A DNA stretch of 32,114 nt from CAYJAD01 sp964370675 (GTDB lineage: Bacteria > Desulfobacterota > Desulfovibrionia > Desulfovibrionales > Desulfovibrionaceae): the NCBI GenBank assembly GCA_964370675.1, contig CAYJKC010000023.1, positions 1 to 32,114 on the forward strand, written 5' to 3'. Shown piece by piece: positions 15,950 through 24,237 of this stretch. Numbering within the stretch: position 1 is the stretch's first letter; every line of letters starts with the position of its first letter. Under the pieces are notes generated by a model. That model was not told where the DNA came from, searched no databases, and saw only the letters and a list, made by a program, of their open reading frames with translations. Made by a program: the position numbers and the translations under genes.

Positions 15950-18199
15950 TTATTCTTCGTCTTCTTGATCTTTTTTCACGTATTTACATGTTTTTTCAGG
16001 ACAAGATATTTGACGCGCTCCGCCACGTAATACTTTGTGCACTAAGATGGGGGAGGTGCATTCAGGGCATTTTTCAGCTATGGGATAATCCCAAAGGGCA
16101 AAGTCACAGTTGGGATATTGGTCACAGGCATAAAATATTTTACCGCGTTTTGAACTTTTTTCAACTAGCGAACCATTATCGCATTTGGGGCAGGGTACTT
16201 TGGTAGAAAATGGCGCGGCATAGTTACACTTAGGATAGGTTGAGCAAGCAATAAAGCGGCTACCAGTACGGGCTTTTTTTATTACCAAATCGCCTTGGCA
16301 TTCGGGGCATTGTCCTACCACTTCATGGATAATTTTTTCCCTAGCTACTGGGGTAACAACACCATTTTCATCACGAATAAAGTTGGTAGTATAGCGGCAA
16401 TCTGGATAGGCAGAGCAAGCTAAAAATGTACCGGCTTTACCAAATTTTATTAGCAGTGGCTTACCGCATTCTGGGCAGATAACATCAGTTTCTATGCCAG
16501 TTTTTACACTTTGCATATTTTTTGATGCAGCACTTAATGTGGGAGAAAAATCTGCCGCAAAGGCTTGCATAAGTTCTACCCAATCGCGCTTACCTTCAGC
16601 AACTTTATCAAGGTTTTCTTCCATTTGAGCCGTAAAGCCCACATCCATTAAAGTCTTGAAATGTTCGCGTAATTGATCACAAACTACAATGCCGAGATCT
16701 GTGGGTGAAAACTGTTTTTCTTGTAATAGGACATAGTCGCGGTCTTGTAGGGTAGAGATAATACTAGCATATGTTGAGGGGCGACCAATACCCTTTTCTT
16801 CAAGTTCACGCACCAGAGATGCTTCACTATAGCGTGCTGGAGGTTGGGTAAATTTTTGTTCTTTGGTTAATTTTTCAACCTTTAATTCTTGTCCGACGCT
16901 TAGTGGTGGTAAATCAGCGTCACTATCTTCGGCATTGCGTGGGTAGGCTGCTGTCCAGCCGGCAAATAGCATTCGCACACCCTTAACACGCCATAAAGAT
17001 ATGGCGCATTCAATGCTTACCGTAGTATCATGAAAGCGTGCCGCTGCCATTTGTGAAGCCACAAAACGCGACCAAATTAGTCTGTATAAAGTATATTGCT
17101 CGGGCACCACATGGGGCTTTATCATATCTGGTGTAATATTTACATCAACAGGACGTATGGCTTCATGTGCATCTTGAGCATTGCCCTTAGTTTTATAAAC
17201 TCGCCCCTTGCTTGGTAAATATTCCTTACCATATGTTTTTAATATAAAATCTGTCGCCGCTTCACGGGCTTCATCAGCAATACGCACTGAGTCGGTGCGC
17301 ATATATGTGATAAGGGCAGTAATGCCCATATCACCAAGATCCACACCTTCATAAAGTCTTTGTGCAATGCTCATGGTGCGCTTAGCCGCATAGCCATGAC
17401 GCTGGTTAGCACTTTGCTGCAAGGTAGAGGTAATAAATGGTGGGAGCGGAGCCTTTTGGCGTTCTTTTTCTTCAATATTTTGAACTACAAATGGATTGTT
17501 TTGCAATATTTTTTCAAGTTCATTGGCTTCGTCGGCATTGGAAATTTTAGCTTTTTTGCCATTAACTTTATGCAAATCAGCCTTCATGCTAGGCGGCTCA
17601 GTTGAACCTAAAATAGCTTTGAATAGCCAATATTCTTCAGGTTTAAACGCTCTGCGTTCTTCTTCTCGCTCAACTATAAGACGCAATGCAACCGATTGTA
17701 CACGCCCTGCAGAAATGCCACGTTTAACATGTTTCCATAAAAGTGGTGAAATTTTATAGCCCACCAGACGGTCTAAAATGCGCCTTGCTTGTTGGGCATC
17801 AAAAAGATGTGAATTAAGTACGCGCGGGTGTTCTAATGCTTCGCGCACAGCCTTTGCTGTAATTTCATTAAATTGAATGCGTTGAATGTTTTCAACTTTA
17901 TCTTTAATTAGTTCAGCAACATGCCAAGCAATGGCCTCACCTTCACGGTCAGGGTCTGGGGCTAGGTATACTATGTCAGCCTTGGCAGCGGCTGCGCGTA
18001 AATCGTTTACAACTTTTTGTTTATTTTGAATAACTTCATATTGAGGCGCAAAGTTATTTTGTTCATCAACGCCTAGGCTACTAGATGGCAAATCGCGTAT
18101 ATGTCCAACACTGGCTAGAATTTGATACTTGGAATCTAGAAATTTTTTAATGGTTTTCACCTTGGCAGGTGACTCCACAATAATAAGATTTTTAGCCAT
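15950..18199 (-). CDS. topA: DNA topoisomerase I with four zinc ribbons
   Basis: This is a 749-residue type IA topoisomerase, which relaxes negative supercoils by a tyrosine-linked single-strand break. It begins with the TOPRIM domain (VESPAKVKTIKKFL at 8-21, APDPDREGEAIAWH at 80-93) and has the active-site tyrosine Y299 in GITALITYMRTDS. The C-terminal quarter holds four Cys4 ribbons, starting CPECGKPL, CPECQGDL, CPKCDNGS and CPECTSPI; the last closes with CPEKTC. I start it at the ATG at 18199, preceded by AGGGGA; an upstream ATG at 18226 would add nine residues before the conserved MAKNLIIVES start. A divergent lipoprotein gene lies upstream. Confidence 0.95.
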   Translation of the reverse strand: MAKNLIIVESPAKVKTIKKFLDSKYQILASVGHIRDLPSSSLGVDEQNNFAPQYEVIQNKQKVVNDLRAAAAKADIVYLAPDPDREGEAIAWHVAELIKDKVENIQRIQFNEITAKAVREALEHPRVLNSHLFDAQQARRILDRLVGYKISPLLWKHVKRGISAGRVQSVALRLIVEREEERRAFKPEEYWLFKAILGSTEPPSMKADLHKVNGKKAKISNADEANELEKILQNNPFVVQNIEEKERQKAPLPPFITSTLQQSANQRHGYAAKRTMSIAQRLYEGVDLGDMGITALITYMRTDSVRIADEAREAATDFILKTYGKEYLPSKGRVYKTKGNAQDAHEAIRPVDVNITPDMIKPHVVPEQYTLYRLIWSRFVASQMAAARFHDTTVSIECAISLWRVKGVRMLFAGWTAAYPRNAEDSDADLPPLSVGQELKVEKLTKEQKFTQPPARYSEASLVRELEEKGIGRPSTYASIISTLQDRDYVLLQEKQFSPTDLGIVVCDQLREHFKTLMDVGFTAQMEENLDKVAEGKRDWVELMQAFAADFSPTLSAASKNMQSVKTGIETDVICPECGKPLLIKFGKAGTFLACSAYPDCRYTTNFIRDENGVVTPVAREKIIHEVVGQCPECQGDLVIKKARTGSRFIACSTYPKCNYAAPFSTKVPCPKCDNGSLVEKSSKRGKIFYACDQYPNCDFALWDYPIAEKCPECTSPILVHKVLRGGARQISCPEKTCKYVKKDQEDEE

Positions 18200-18297
18200 G
18201 TTTTCCCCTAAGAAAATTTTTTGCAAAAATATTTTTTTGCCAAAAGAAACATACGGAAAAATTTACATTCGTCAAGGCTTAGGAGGCACATTTTAAT

Positions 18298-18360
18298 ATG
18301 TTTTATGGACAAAGTGAAAATTTTATTATAGTTGAGGCTCATGAAAAATACTATGTTTAA
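18298..18360 (+). CDS. Possible 20-codon leader ORF
   Basis: An ATG at 18298 opens a 20-residue frame (MFYGQSENFIIVEAHEKYYV). It follows a strong AGGAGG at 18281-18286, though with a long 11-nt spacing, and it ends inside the first codons of the lipoprotein gene at 18341. It could couple translation into that gene, whose own binding site (GAGG, three bases before ATG) is poorly spaced. It may equally be chance, with the AGGAGG serving nothing. No residues suggest attenuation by a particular amino acid. Confidence 0.2.
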   Translation: MFYGQSENFIIVEAHEKYYV

Positions 18361-19000
18361 ATGTCATACACTTATAATAATTTGCATTTGCTTTATAATA
18401 TCTGGTTGTGCCACCAAGAGTAGCAGCACAGATATAAGCAAGGCAACTTTAGAAAATCCATTATATATACCACTCACTCAGAGTGGGTTAACGGTATATA
18501 TCAAGAGTAAGAACACTACCCATGCTAAAGAAGATATCGATGGTCTTTTGTTAGCACTTTTACAAAGTGAATATGCCATGAACATGGCAAATAATGTTAA
18601 TGATGCTGACTATGTAATAGAGCTTACTATAGAGAACTTTGCTAATATTGGTACAGTAGATACACCTATTGATGCGGTGGATGTGGCTGTACCTACCTTG
18701 GTGGGTGCGGCATCTGGTGCAGAAATTGGTTCTGCTATTGGTGATGATGAAGGTGCGCTTATAGGTGTAGGCATTGGAGCAGCTGCAGGTCTTGGTATTG
18801 GTATGCTTGCTGCTGACTCTGAACAATTTGTTTGGCAAATGCTTGTAGATGTTGTTATTGAAGATAATGAAGGGGAAACCTTTACCACGCGCGTGAGTGC
18901 ACAGGCTCAAGGTGAAGATATGAATGCAATGGAAGCAGCCCAAGCTCTTGAAAATGAAGTGGCGTGGAGCATAGTTAGATCTTTTAAGAAAAATAATTAA
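18341..19000 (+). CDS. TraT-like outer-membrane lipoprotein
   Basis: This 219-residue lipoprotein has a typical lipobox, FIISGC with C23 as the lipidated residue. The mature part resembles TraT, the complement-resistance and surface-exclusion lipoprotein. TVYIKSKNTT at 51-60 and DADYVIELTIENF at 88-100 match the TraT N-terminal half. A Gly/Ala-rich hydrophobic segment at about 118-157 (ending GIGAAAGLGIGMLAADS) matches its membrane-spanning part, and a short strand, LVDVVIEDN, follows. Known TraT proteins form outer-membrane oligomers. It is not on a conjugative element here, so surface exclusion is not implied; an envelope or host-surface role is inference. I start at the ATG at 18341 rather than a TTG at 18332. 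Nine bases separate it from the next lipoprotein. Confidence 0.7.
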   Translation: MKNTMFKCHTLIIICICFIISGCATKSSSTDISKATLENPLYIPLTQSGLTVYIKSKNTTHAKEDIDGLLLALLQSEYAMNMANNVNDADYVIELTIENFANIGTVDTPIDAVDVAVPTLVGAASGAEIGSAIGDDEGALIGVGIGAAAGLGIGMLAADSEQFVWQMLVDVVIEDNEGETFTTRVSAQAQGEDMNAMEAAQALENEVAWSIVRSFKKNN

Positions 19001-19008
19001 GGTGTGTT

Positions 19009-19614
19009 ATGCATTTTGTTAAATATTTTTTATGTTTAATGTTTTTGTTGATATCGGCTTGTGTTCCCAAGGAGCAAAGTTTTACTAGTCCGGTGCTGGT
19101 TAGCCAGTCAAAGCCTATACAGCTTAAAAGTCATAAAGTTGATAACGCGTCAGTTTATGTACTTGCAAGGCGTGGAGAGGTGAGCATTGATGGTTTGCAG
19201 AGTGCTGTGGAGCAATCTTTGCGTCAAAAAGGTTACAAAATTGCAGAAGGTCCTAGTTCAGCAGGATACATCATACATATAACAGTACCATCCATTGGTA
19301 CTTTTAGTTCACCACAGCTGCAAAGTATAGTTAGTGCAGGATATGGCAAGCCTGCCACGCCTAAAAGTCATGTGGCAGATACTGAAAAGAAATTTGCCAT
19401 GGTGGCAGATGTACTTATAGTAGCTCGTCAAATACCAGAAAAAGTATTTAAACGTCCAGAAGTAGTCAGCACAACATCTAAACCAAGCAAAGTTGCGGAA
19501 GATTCTTCACGAATTATGGCAGCACTTAACGCCAATGATGACCAGACTTTTAATGCAGCAAGACCGCTTTTAGTTAAGGAAATTGCTAATAAAATTGTGT
19601 CTAGCTTACCTTAA
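19009..19614 (+). CDS. Lipoprotein related to the preceding TraT-like protein
   Basis: This 201-residue lipoprotein has a signal peptide ending LLISAC (C18 lipidated). Residues about 46-95 (NASVYVLARRGEVSIDGLQSA, then GYIIHITVPSIG) can be laid along residues 48-103 of the preceding protein: both have xVYx, then IDGL, then a Gln-Ser pair, then a tyrosine-plus-strand segment. Both also have a later hydrophobic strand (AMVADVLIVA here) and a C-terminal helix ending IVSSL or IVRSF. The Gly/Ala-rich membrane segment of the first protein is absent, replaced by a shorter polar stretch (about 96-128). The two look like diverged paralogues forming one unit. AAGG precedes the ATG. No exact function is known to me. 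Confidence 0.65.
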   Translation: MHFVKYFLCLMFLLISACVPKEQSFTSPVLVSQSKPIQLKSHKVDNASVYVLARRGEVSIDGLQSAVEQSLRQKGYKIAEGPSSAGYIIHITVPSIGTFSSPQLQSIVSAGYGKPATPKSHVADTEKKFAMVADVLIVARQIPEKVFKRPEVVSTTSKPSKVAEDSSRIMAALNANDDQTFNAARPLLVKEIANKIVSSLP

Positions 19615-19669
19615 ATCTTTTGATTAATTTTTCCCAAGTGGCTTTAAATATTTATTAGTAACCCAGTAC

Positions 19670-21691
19670 TTAACTTGGTGCAGATAGTAGGGCTGTACGC
19701 ATATCTTTTATTTTATCACGCAACACAGCAGCTCTTTCAAACTCAAGTTCACGTGCAGCATCACGCATTTCTTTTTCCCATTGCTGAATTTGGCGGCCCA
19801 TATCTTCGCTTGAAAGTATGGTTTCTGGCATTTTGTCCACCCCACCTTTACGCCCACGCTTACCAGCATTGGCAGACTCTTGATAGAGGTCTTTAAAGTG
19901 TGTTTCAAGTGCTTTGCTAATGGTTTTGGGGGTAATGTTATTTTCTTTATTCCAATTTTCTTGGATTAAACGACGGCGCTTGGTTTCGCCCATAGCTGCT
20001 TGCATGGAAGCTGTGATGCGATCAGCATAGAGTAATACTTGTCCATGTACATTACGTGCGGAACGTCCAAAGGTTTGAATTAATGAACCTTCTGAGCGTA
20101 AAAAGCCTTCCTTGTCGGCATCTAAAATAGCCACTAACGATACTTCCGGTAAATCTAAACCTTCACGCAAAAGATTAATACCCACTAAGACATCAAATTC
20201 ACCAGCCCGCAAATCATGTAAGATGGCCATGCGTTCAAGTGTATCAATATCTGAGTGTAAATAACGCGTAACAACCCCCATTTGGTTGCAATATTCTGTT
20301 AAATCTTCTGCCATGCGCTTAGTTAAGGTGGTCACCAAAACTCTTTGTTTTAATGCTACACGTTTTTTACATTCGCTAAGCAAGTCTTCCATCTGCCCCT
20401 TGGTGGGGCGTACTTCCACTAGGGGATCAATTAAGCCCGTGGGTCTAATAATTTGTTCAGTAACAATGCCTTGTGACTGATGAATTTCAAACTTGCCTGG
20501 TGTAGCTGAAACATAGACAGTTTGCCCAATAAATTCTTGAAATTCGTCAAATTGCAAAGGTCGATTGTCAAGGGCAGAGGGTAGGCGAAAACCAAAATCT
20601 ACTAGGGTTTGCTTGCGCGAGCGATCTCCCTTATACATGCCACCCACTTGGGGCACAGAAATATGTGATTCATCAATAAAAAATAAAAAATCTTTGGGAA
20701 AGTAATTTAGCAAACAAAATGGAGGTTCACCTTCTGCACGACCATCTAGGTGGCGGCTATAATTTTCTACTCCATTGCAATATCCCAATTCTTCGAGCAT
20801 TTCTAAGTCAAGCTGGGTGCGCTGTTCTAAACGTTGTGCTTCCACCAATTTATTATTAGTCTTAAAATATGTTAAACGCTCTTGCAATTCAACGCGTATA
20901 TCATCCATGGCGCGTTTAATATTATCCCTTGCTGATACATAATGGCTGGCAGGGTAGATAATTGTCTTGGGTATGGGGGAAAGGATGTTACCAGTTAATG
21001 GATCGATTTCATTTATGTTTTCAATGTCATCTCCAAAAAATTCTATGCGCAAGGCCATTTCGTGGTGATAAGCTGGAATGATTTCTAAAACATCACCGCG
21101 TACTCTAAAAGTTCCACGGTGAAAGTCATAATCATTGCGTTCATATTGTACTTCGACTAAAAGCCCAATGAGTGAATCCATGGAGATATGTTGACCTATC
21201 TCTACCGGAATGACCATTTTGGCATAATACTCCGGAGAACCAAGACCATATATGCAAGATACTGATGAAACAATAATAACATCGCGTCGTGTTAATAATG
21301 CATGGGTTGCAGCATGGCGTAATTTATCAATATTATCATTGATGGAAGAGTCCTTTTCAATATATGTATCTGATGAGGGAACATAGGCTTCAGGCTGATA
21401 ATAATCATAATAGCTTACGAAGTACTCCACTGCATTGTTTGGAAATAAAGCTTTAAATTCATTATAGAGCTGTGCTGCCAAGGTTTTGTTGGGTGCAAGT
21501 ACTAATGCAGGTCTTGAACATTTGGCTATAACATTGGCTACAGTAAAGGTTTTACCTGATCCTGTTACACCAAGAAGTATTTGATCTTTTACACCTGCAA
21601 ATATATTATCCACAAGCTGGTTTATGGCTTGTGGCTGGTCGCCTGTTGGCGTATACTCTGTTTGTAAAGAAAACAATTTTGTATCTATCAT
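19670..21691 (-). CDS. uvrB: UvrABC system protein B
   Basis: This is a 673-residue UvrB, the damage-verifying helicase-like subunit of nucleotide excision repair. Walker A is GVTGSGKT at 41-48. The beta-hairpin that clamps the DNA strand is visible as YYDYYQPEAYVP, and the later helicase motifs include YVSATPG and GINLLREGLDLPEVSLV. The C-terminal UVR motif (ARELEFERAAVLRDKIKDM) for UvrC contact is complete. It diverges from the plus-strand gene at 21720 with only 28 nt between start codons, so its promoter must lie inside that gene's coding region. The binding site before the ATG is weak (GGTAAG). UvrA and UvrC genes are not in the window. Confidence 0.96.
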   Translation of the reverse strand: MIDTKLFSLQTEYTPTGDQPQAINQLVDNIFAGVKDQILLGVTGSGKTFTVANVIAKCSRPALVLAPNKTLAAQLYNEFKALFPNNAVEYFVSYYDYYQPEAYVPSSDTYIEKDSSINDNIDKLRHAATHALLTRRDVIIVSSVSCIYGLGSPEYYAKMVIPVEIGQHISMDSLIGLLVEVQYERNDYDFHRGTFRVRGDVLEIIPAYHHEMALRIEFFGDDIENINEIDPLTGNILSPIPKTIIYPASHYVSARDNIKRAMDDIRVELQERLTYFKTNNKLVEAQRLEQRTQLDLEMLEELGYCNGVENYSRHLDGRAEGEPPFCLLNYFPKDFLFFIDESHISVPQVGGMYKGDRSRKQTLVDFGFRLPSALDNRPLQFDEFQEFIGQTVYVSATPGKFEIHQSQGIVTEQIIRPTGLIDPLVEVRPTKGQMEDLLSECKKRVALKQRVLVTTLTKRMAEDLTEYCNQMGVVTRYLHSDIDTLERMAILHDLRAGEFDVLVGINLLREGLDLPEVSLVAILDADKEGFLRSEGSLIQTFGRSARNVHGQVLLYADRITASMQAAMGETKRRRLIQENWNKENNITPKTISKALETHFKDLYQESANAGKRGRKGGVDKMPETILSSEDMGRQIQQWEKEMRDAARELEFERAAVLRDKIKDMRTALLSAPS

Positions 21692-21719
21692 ATCTTACCA
21701 ATGTTTTAGGAGCGTGTTT

Positions 21720-22208
21720 ATGGAATATAGAATTATTGCAGCCTCACCCTTTATGGAGCTTGATCGTGCATACCTTATACAAATTATGCTTAAAAGCTTC
21801 AAGGGGCGGCGTGATGTTATTGTATATCTTTTCCGCACCGATACCAACGAAAATGAACTTGAAGAATTACGCCAACTTGATCTTGTTGATGCAGCTAAAT
21901 CTGATACTCCTGAAGGAGCCAGTGCTGAAGATGCACTTTTAAGCGTGCTGGAAGCATTTACTCCGGAGGAGGGCAATATTCTTTTAGAATACTTAGATAA
22001 ACGCTATGGTGAGCATATTAAGGAAGTTGTAGCAAGCCCGCTTGAAATTCCTGTTCCTCTTGGCATGGTGCCATTTTCTGCCATACCGGAAGGTAAAACC
22101 ATGGGCTTTATTCGTTTTGATGTGGTGCCAGATTATGATTTACCTTTTAAGGTTCATGGATTTTATGACTTAGAAGCCCATGATGCCCTTATGTCAGAAG
22201 TTGATTAA
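21720..22208 (+). CDS. Unknown 162-aa protein, first gene of an rnhB operon
   Basis: I do not recognise a family. The product is acidic and soluble. It has a likely helical N-terminal part (ASPFMELDRAYLIQIMLKSF, then RRDVIVYLFRTD), a Glu-rich middle and a Gly/Pro-containing C-terminal part (SPLEIPVPLGMVPFSAIPEG, then GFIRFDVVPDYDLPF). I chose the ATG at 21720 because AGGAG stands seven bases upstream; a start at 21624 would overlap uvrB antisense. It ends six bases before rnhB, which has no clear binding site of its own, so the two are probably translationally coupled. The gene is well placed and surely expressed with rnhB, yraN and rsmI, but its role cannot be deduced. Confidence 0.78.
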   Translation: MEYRIIAASPFMELDRAYLIQIMLKSFKGRRDVIVYLFRTDTNENELEELRQLDLVDAAKSDTPEGASAEDALLSVLEAFTPEEGNILLEYLDKRYGEHIKEVVASPLEIPVPLGMVPFSAIPEGKTMGFIRFDVVPDYDLPFKVHGFYDLEAHDALMSEVD

Positions 22209-22214
22209 TTCAGT

Positions 22215-22943
22215 ATGTCAAAAAAATGTGTCATAGGGCTTAGCCAAAGTAATTTGTTGTATGAGCACGATCTACCACCAATCATCATAGGTATTGATGA
22301 AGCAGGGCGTGGGTGTTTGGCTGGTCCGGTGGTGGCAGCGGCAGTTATTTTGCCAAATCCTTGCCCCATTCGTGACCTTGATGACTCCAAAAAACTCAAT
22401 GCCGATGATCGCGAAAGCCTTGTTTTAGATATAAAAATCCATGCTGCATATGGAGTCGGTGTGGTTTGGCAAGGTGACATTGATAAAATTAACATTCTTC
22501 AAGCAACATTTGTGGCCATGAGCAAGGCTGTTAAAGGGCTTGTGGTGCAATATGTGCGTAAGCATAGGCGCATGCCAAAAAGTTTATTACATATTGACGG
22601 CAATAAAATTATTCCAAGCGTAGTGTTAAGTGAATATTGGCCAGCAGACCTGGCATTACCACGCCAAGAAGCACTGGTTAGTGGTGATGCTCTTGCAGAG
22701 CATATTTCTGCTGCGTCTATCTTAGCTAAGACCTTTAGAGATAATCTTATGCAAATTTATCATAAACGCTGGCCGCAATATAACTTTGCTAAACATAAGG
22801 GTTATGGCACTAAGGAGCATTTAAATGCTCTTGAGATGTATGGACCTTGTTCATTGCATAGAAAAACCTTTGCTCGAGTTTTGCCTAATAGTAGTGAAAA
22901 AATTTGTAAAAAATCAGTGCCAACGCAAGGTAGCTTATTATGA
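22215..22943 (+). CDS. rnhB: Ribonuclease HII
   Basis: This is a 242-residue type 2 RNase H, which cuts RNA in RNA-DNA hybrids and removes misincorporated ribonucleotides. The metal-binding residues appear in GIDEAGRG (D28, E29) and in LLHIDGNK; DDSKKL and the segment SGDALAEHISAASILAKTFRD are also conserved. It has a 20-residue N-terminal extension before the catalytic core and a short C-terminal tail. It follows the unknown gene by six bases and overlaps yraN by four (ATGA). Confidence 0.95.
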   Translation: MSKKCVIGLSQSNLLYEHDLPPIIIGIDEAGRGCLAGPVVAAAVILPNPCPIRDLDDSKKLNADDRESLVLDIKIHAAYGVGVVWQGDIDKINILQATFVAMSKAVKGLVVQYVRKHRRMPKSLLHIDGNKIIPSVVLSEYWPADLALPRQEALVSGDALAEHISAASILAKTFRDNLMQIYHKRWPQYNFAKHKGYGTKEHLNALEMYGPCSLHRKTFARVLPNSSEKICKKSVPTQGSLL

Positions 22944-23392
22944 AATGGGCATGGGATTTAATTAAAAAAAAATCTCATGAAAATGGGTCTATAGGTTCTA
23001 AGGGTGAAGATGAAGTAGCAAAATATGTGCGCAAGCGTGGTATGCGCATATTGGCGCGTAATTGGCGTCATGGTCGCTTAGAGCTTGATATGATTTGTGA
23101 AGATGGCGATACGCTGGTTTTTATTGAAGTAAAAACAAGACAATTACATGGCAAAACTAGTCCTATTGAGGGTATAAATGCGCAAAAGCGCACAAATTTT
23201 TTAAATGCTGCTAAATCTTGGTTATCTAAACATGATGCTTGGCATAGACCATGCCGTTTTGATGTGGCTGGGGTTTTATATAGTATAAATGAGCAAAACA
23301 CCACATGGCAGGTGGAATATTATGACAATGCACTTGATTTCTCCGCAAGTACAGCTGTGGGTGGTCGCAACTCCTCTTGGCAACCTTGGTGA
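22940..23392 (+). CDS. yraN: YraN family protein (UPF0102), endonuclease-like
   Basis: This 150-residue protein belongs to the YraN/UPF0102 family with a restriction-endonuclease-like fold. GSKGEDEVAKYVRKRGMRILARNWRH is followed by the putative catalytic set LELDMI (Asp) and FIEVKTR (Glu, Lys). The family's biological function is unsettled. The family usually ends soon after the segment that here reads VEYYDNALD; the remaining about 16 residues are a Ser/Trp-rich tail encoded where the gene overlaps rsmI. It overlaps the rnhB stop by ATGA, so it is translationally coupled. Confidence 0.88.
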   Translation: MKWAWDLIKKKSHENGSIGSKGEDEVAKYVRKRGMRILARNWRHGRLELDMICEDGDTLVFIEVKTRQLHGKTSPIEGINAQKRTNFLNAAKSWLSKHDAWHRPCRFDVAGVLYSINEQNTTWQVEYYDNALDFSASTAVGGRNSSWQPW

Positions 23393-24164
23393 TTTTTCAC
23401 CACGCGCTATGGAAGTTTTGCAAGATGTTGATGTGGTCTATGCTGAAGATACGCGCAGAGCTGGGCTTTTATGCCAACGTGCAGGCATAAAGGTTAAAAA
23501 ATTTTCCAGCCTGCATGAGCATAATGAGCAAAGTAAATGCCAAGATATTATAGTTTTTTTGCAACAAGGACACAGTGCTGCCCTCATTTCTGATGCCGGC
23601 ACCCCACTTATGGCTGACCCTGGTTATAGATTGGTTTGTGCTTGCCGTAAGGCTGGCATTAAAATATCTGCTGTACCTGGTCCTTGCGCACCTATTACAG
23701 CCTTAATGCTGGCAGGAATAGCTCCGCAACCATTCACATTTTTAGGTTTTTTGCCTCGTGGTAAATCTGCACAAGAACAAATGCTTTCTCCATTTATTAC
23801 TCTTGCTAGCACCTTGGTTTTTTTTGAGCGTAAAGATAGATTACATGATACATTACAAGTTGCTAGTAGCTTACTTGGTCCGCGCGATCTTGCCATTGCG
23901 CGTGAACTTACCAAGAGTTATGAGGAATGTATTACCTTGCGTTTGGAAGATTTTAAGCAAATCCCCGCGGACCTTAAAGGCGAAATTACTGTTGTTATAG
24001 GACCGCCGGAAGCTATAATGCGTACTAGCAAAGAAGATGTATTAAAATGCATTAGTGAAGAAAATAAAAATGGAGGTAAGCCGCGCGATGTGGCAAGGCG
24101 AGTGCAAAATATGGTTAGCGGTTGGACCAGTAAGGATATTTATCTTCTACTCACTAGCCTCTGA
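23322..24164 (+). CDS. rsmI: 16S rRNA 2'-O-methyltransferase RsmI
   Basis: This 280-residue tetrapyrrole-methylase-fold enzyme 2'-O-methylates C1402 of 16S rRNA. The family landmarks are VVATPLGNLGDFSPRAM near the start, YAEDTRR, SDAGTPLMADPGYRLV, VPGPCAPITAL and LGFLPRGKS. I chose the ATG at 23322 (GGTGG upstream; a second ATG at 23328 is equally possible). The ATG at 23289 would add 11 residues unlike the family. Even the shortest credible start overlaps yraN by about 65-71 nt in another frame. It is the last gene of the unknown-rnhB-yraN run. Confidence 0.93.
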   Translation: MTMHLISPQVQLWVVATPLGNLGDFSPRAMEVLQDVDVVYAEDTRRAGLLCQRAGIKVKKFSSLHEHNEQSKCQDIIVFLQQGHSAALISDAGTPLMADPGYRLVCACRKAGIKISAVPGPCAPITALMLAGIAPQPFTFLGFLPRGKSAQEQMLSPFITLASTLVFFERKDRLHDTLQVASSLLGPRDLAIARELTKSYEECITLRLEDFKQIPADLKGEITVVIGPPEAIMRTSKEDVLKCISEENKNGGKPRDVARRVQNMVSGWTSKDIYLLLTSL

Positions 24165-24237
24165 TGAATCTTAATTAGTCTTAATATTCAAAACAGAATT
24201 TGATACATTTCGTTGTATGCGTAAAAAGGGGATAGCA

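Noticed and set aside
18560..18943. 127-residue and 92-residue minus-strand frames inside the TraT-like gene.
   Set aside because: They are low-complexity antisense shadows of the Gly/Ala-rich coding region, which has a proper lipoprotein start and motifs on the plus strand.
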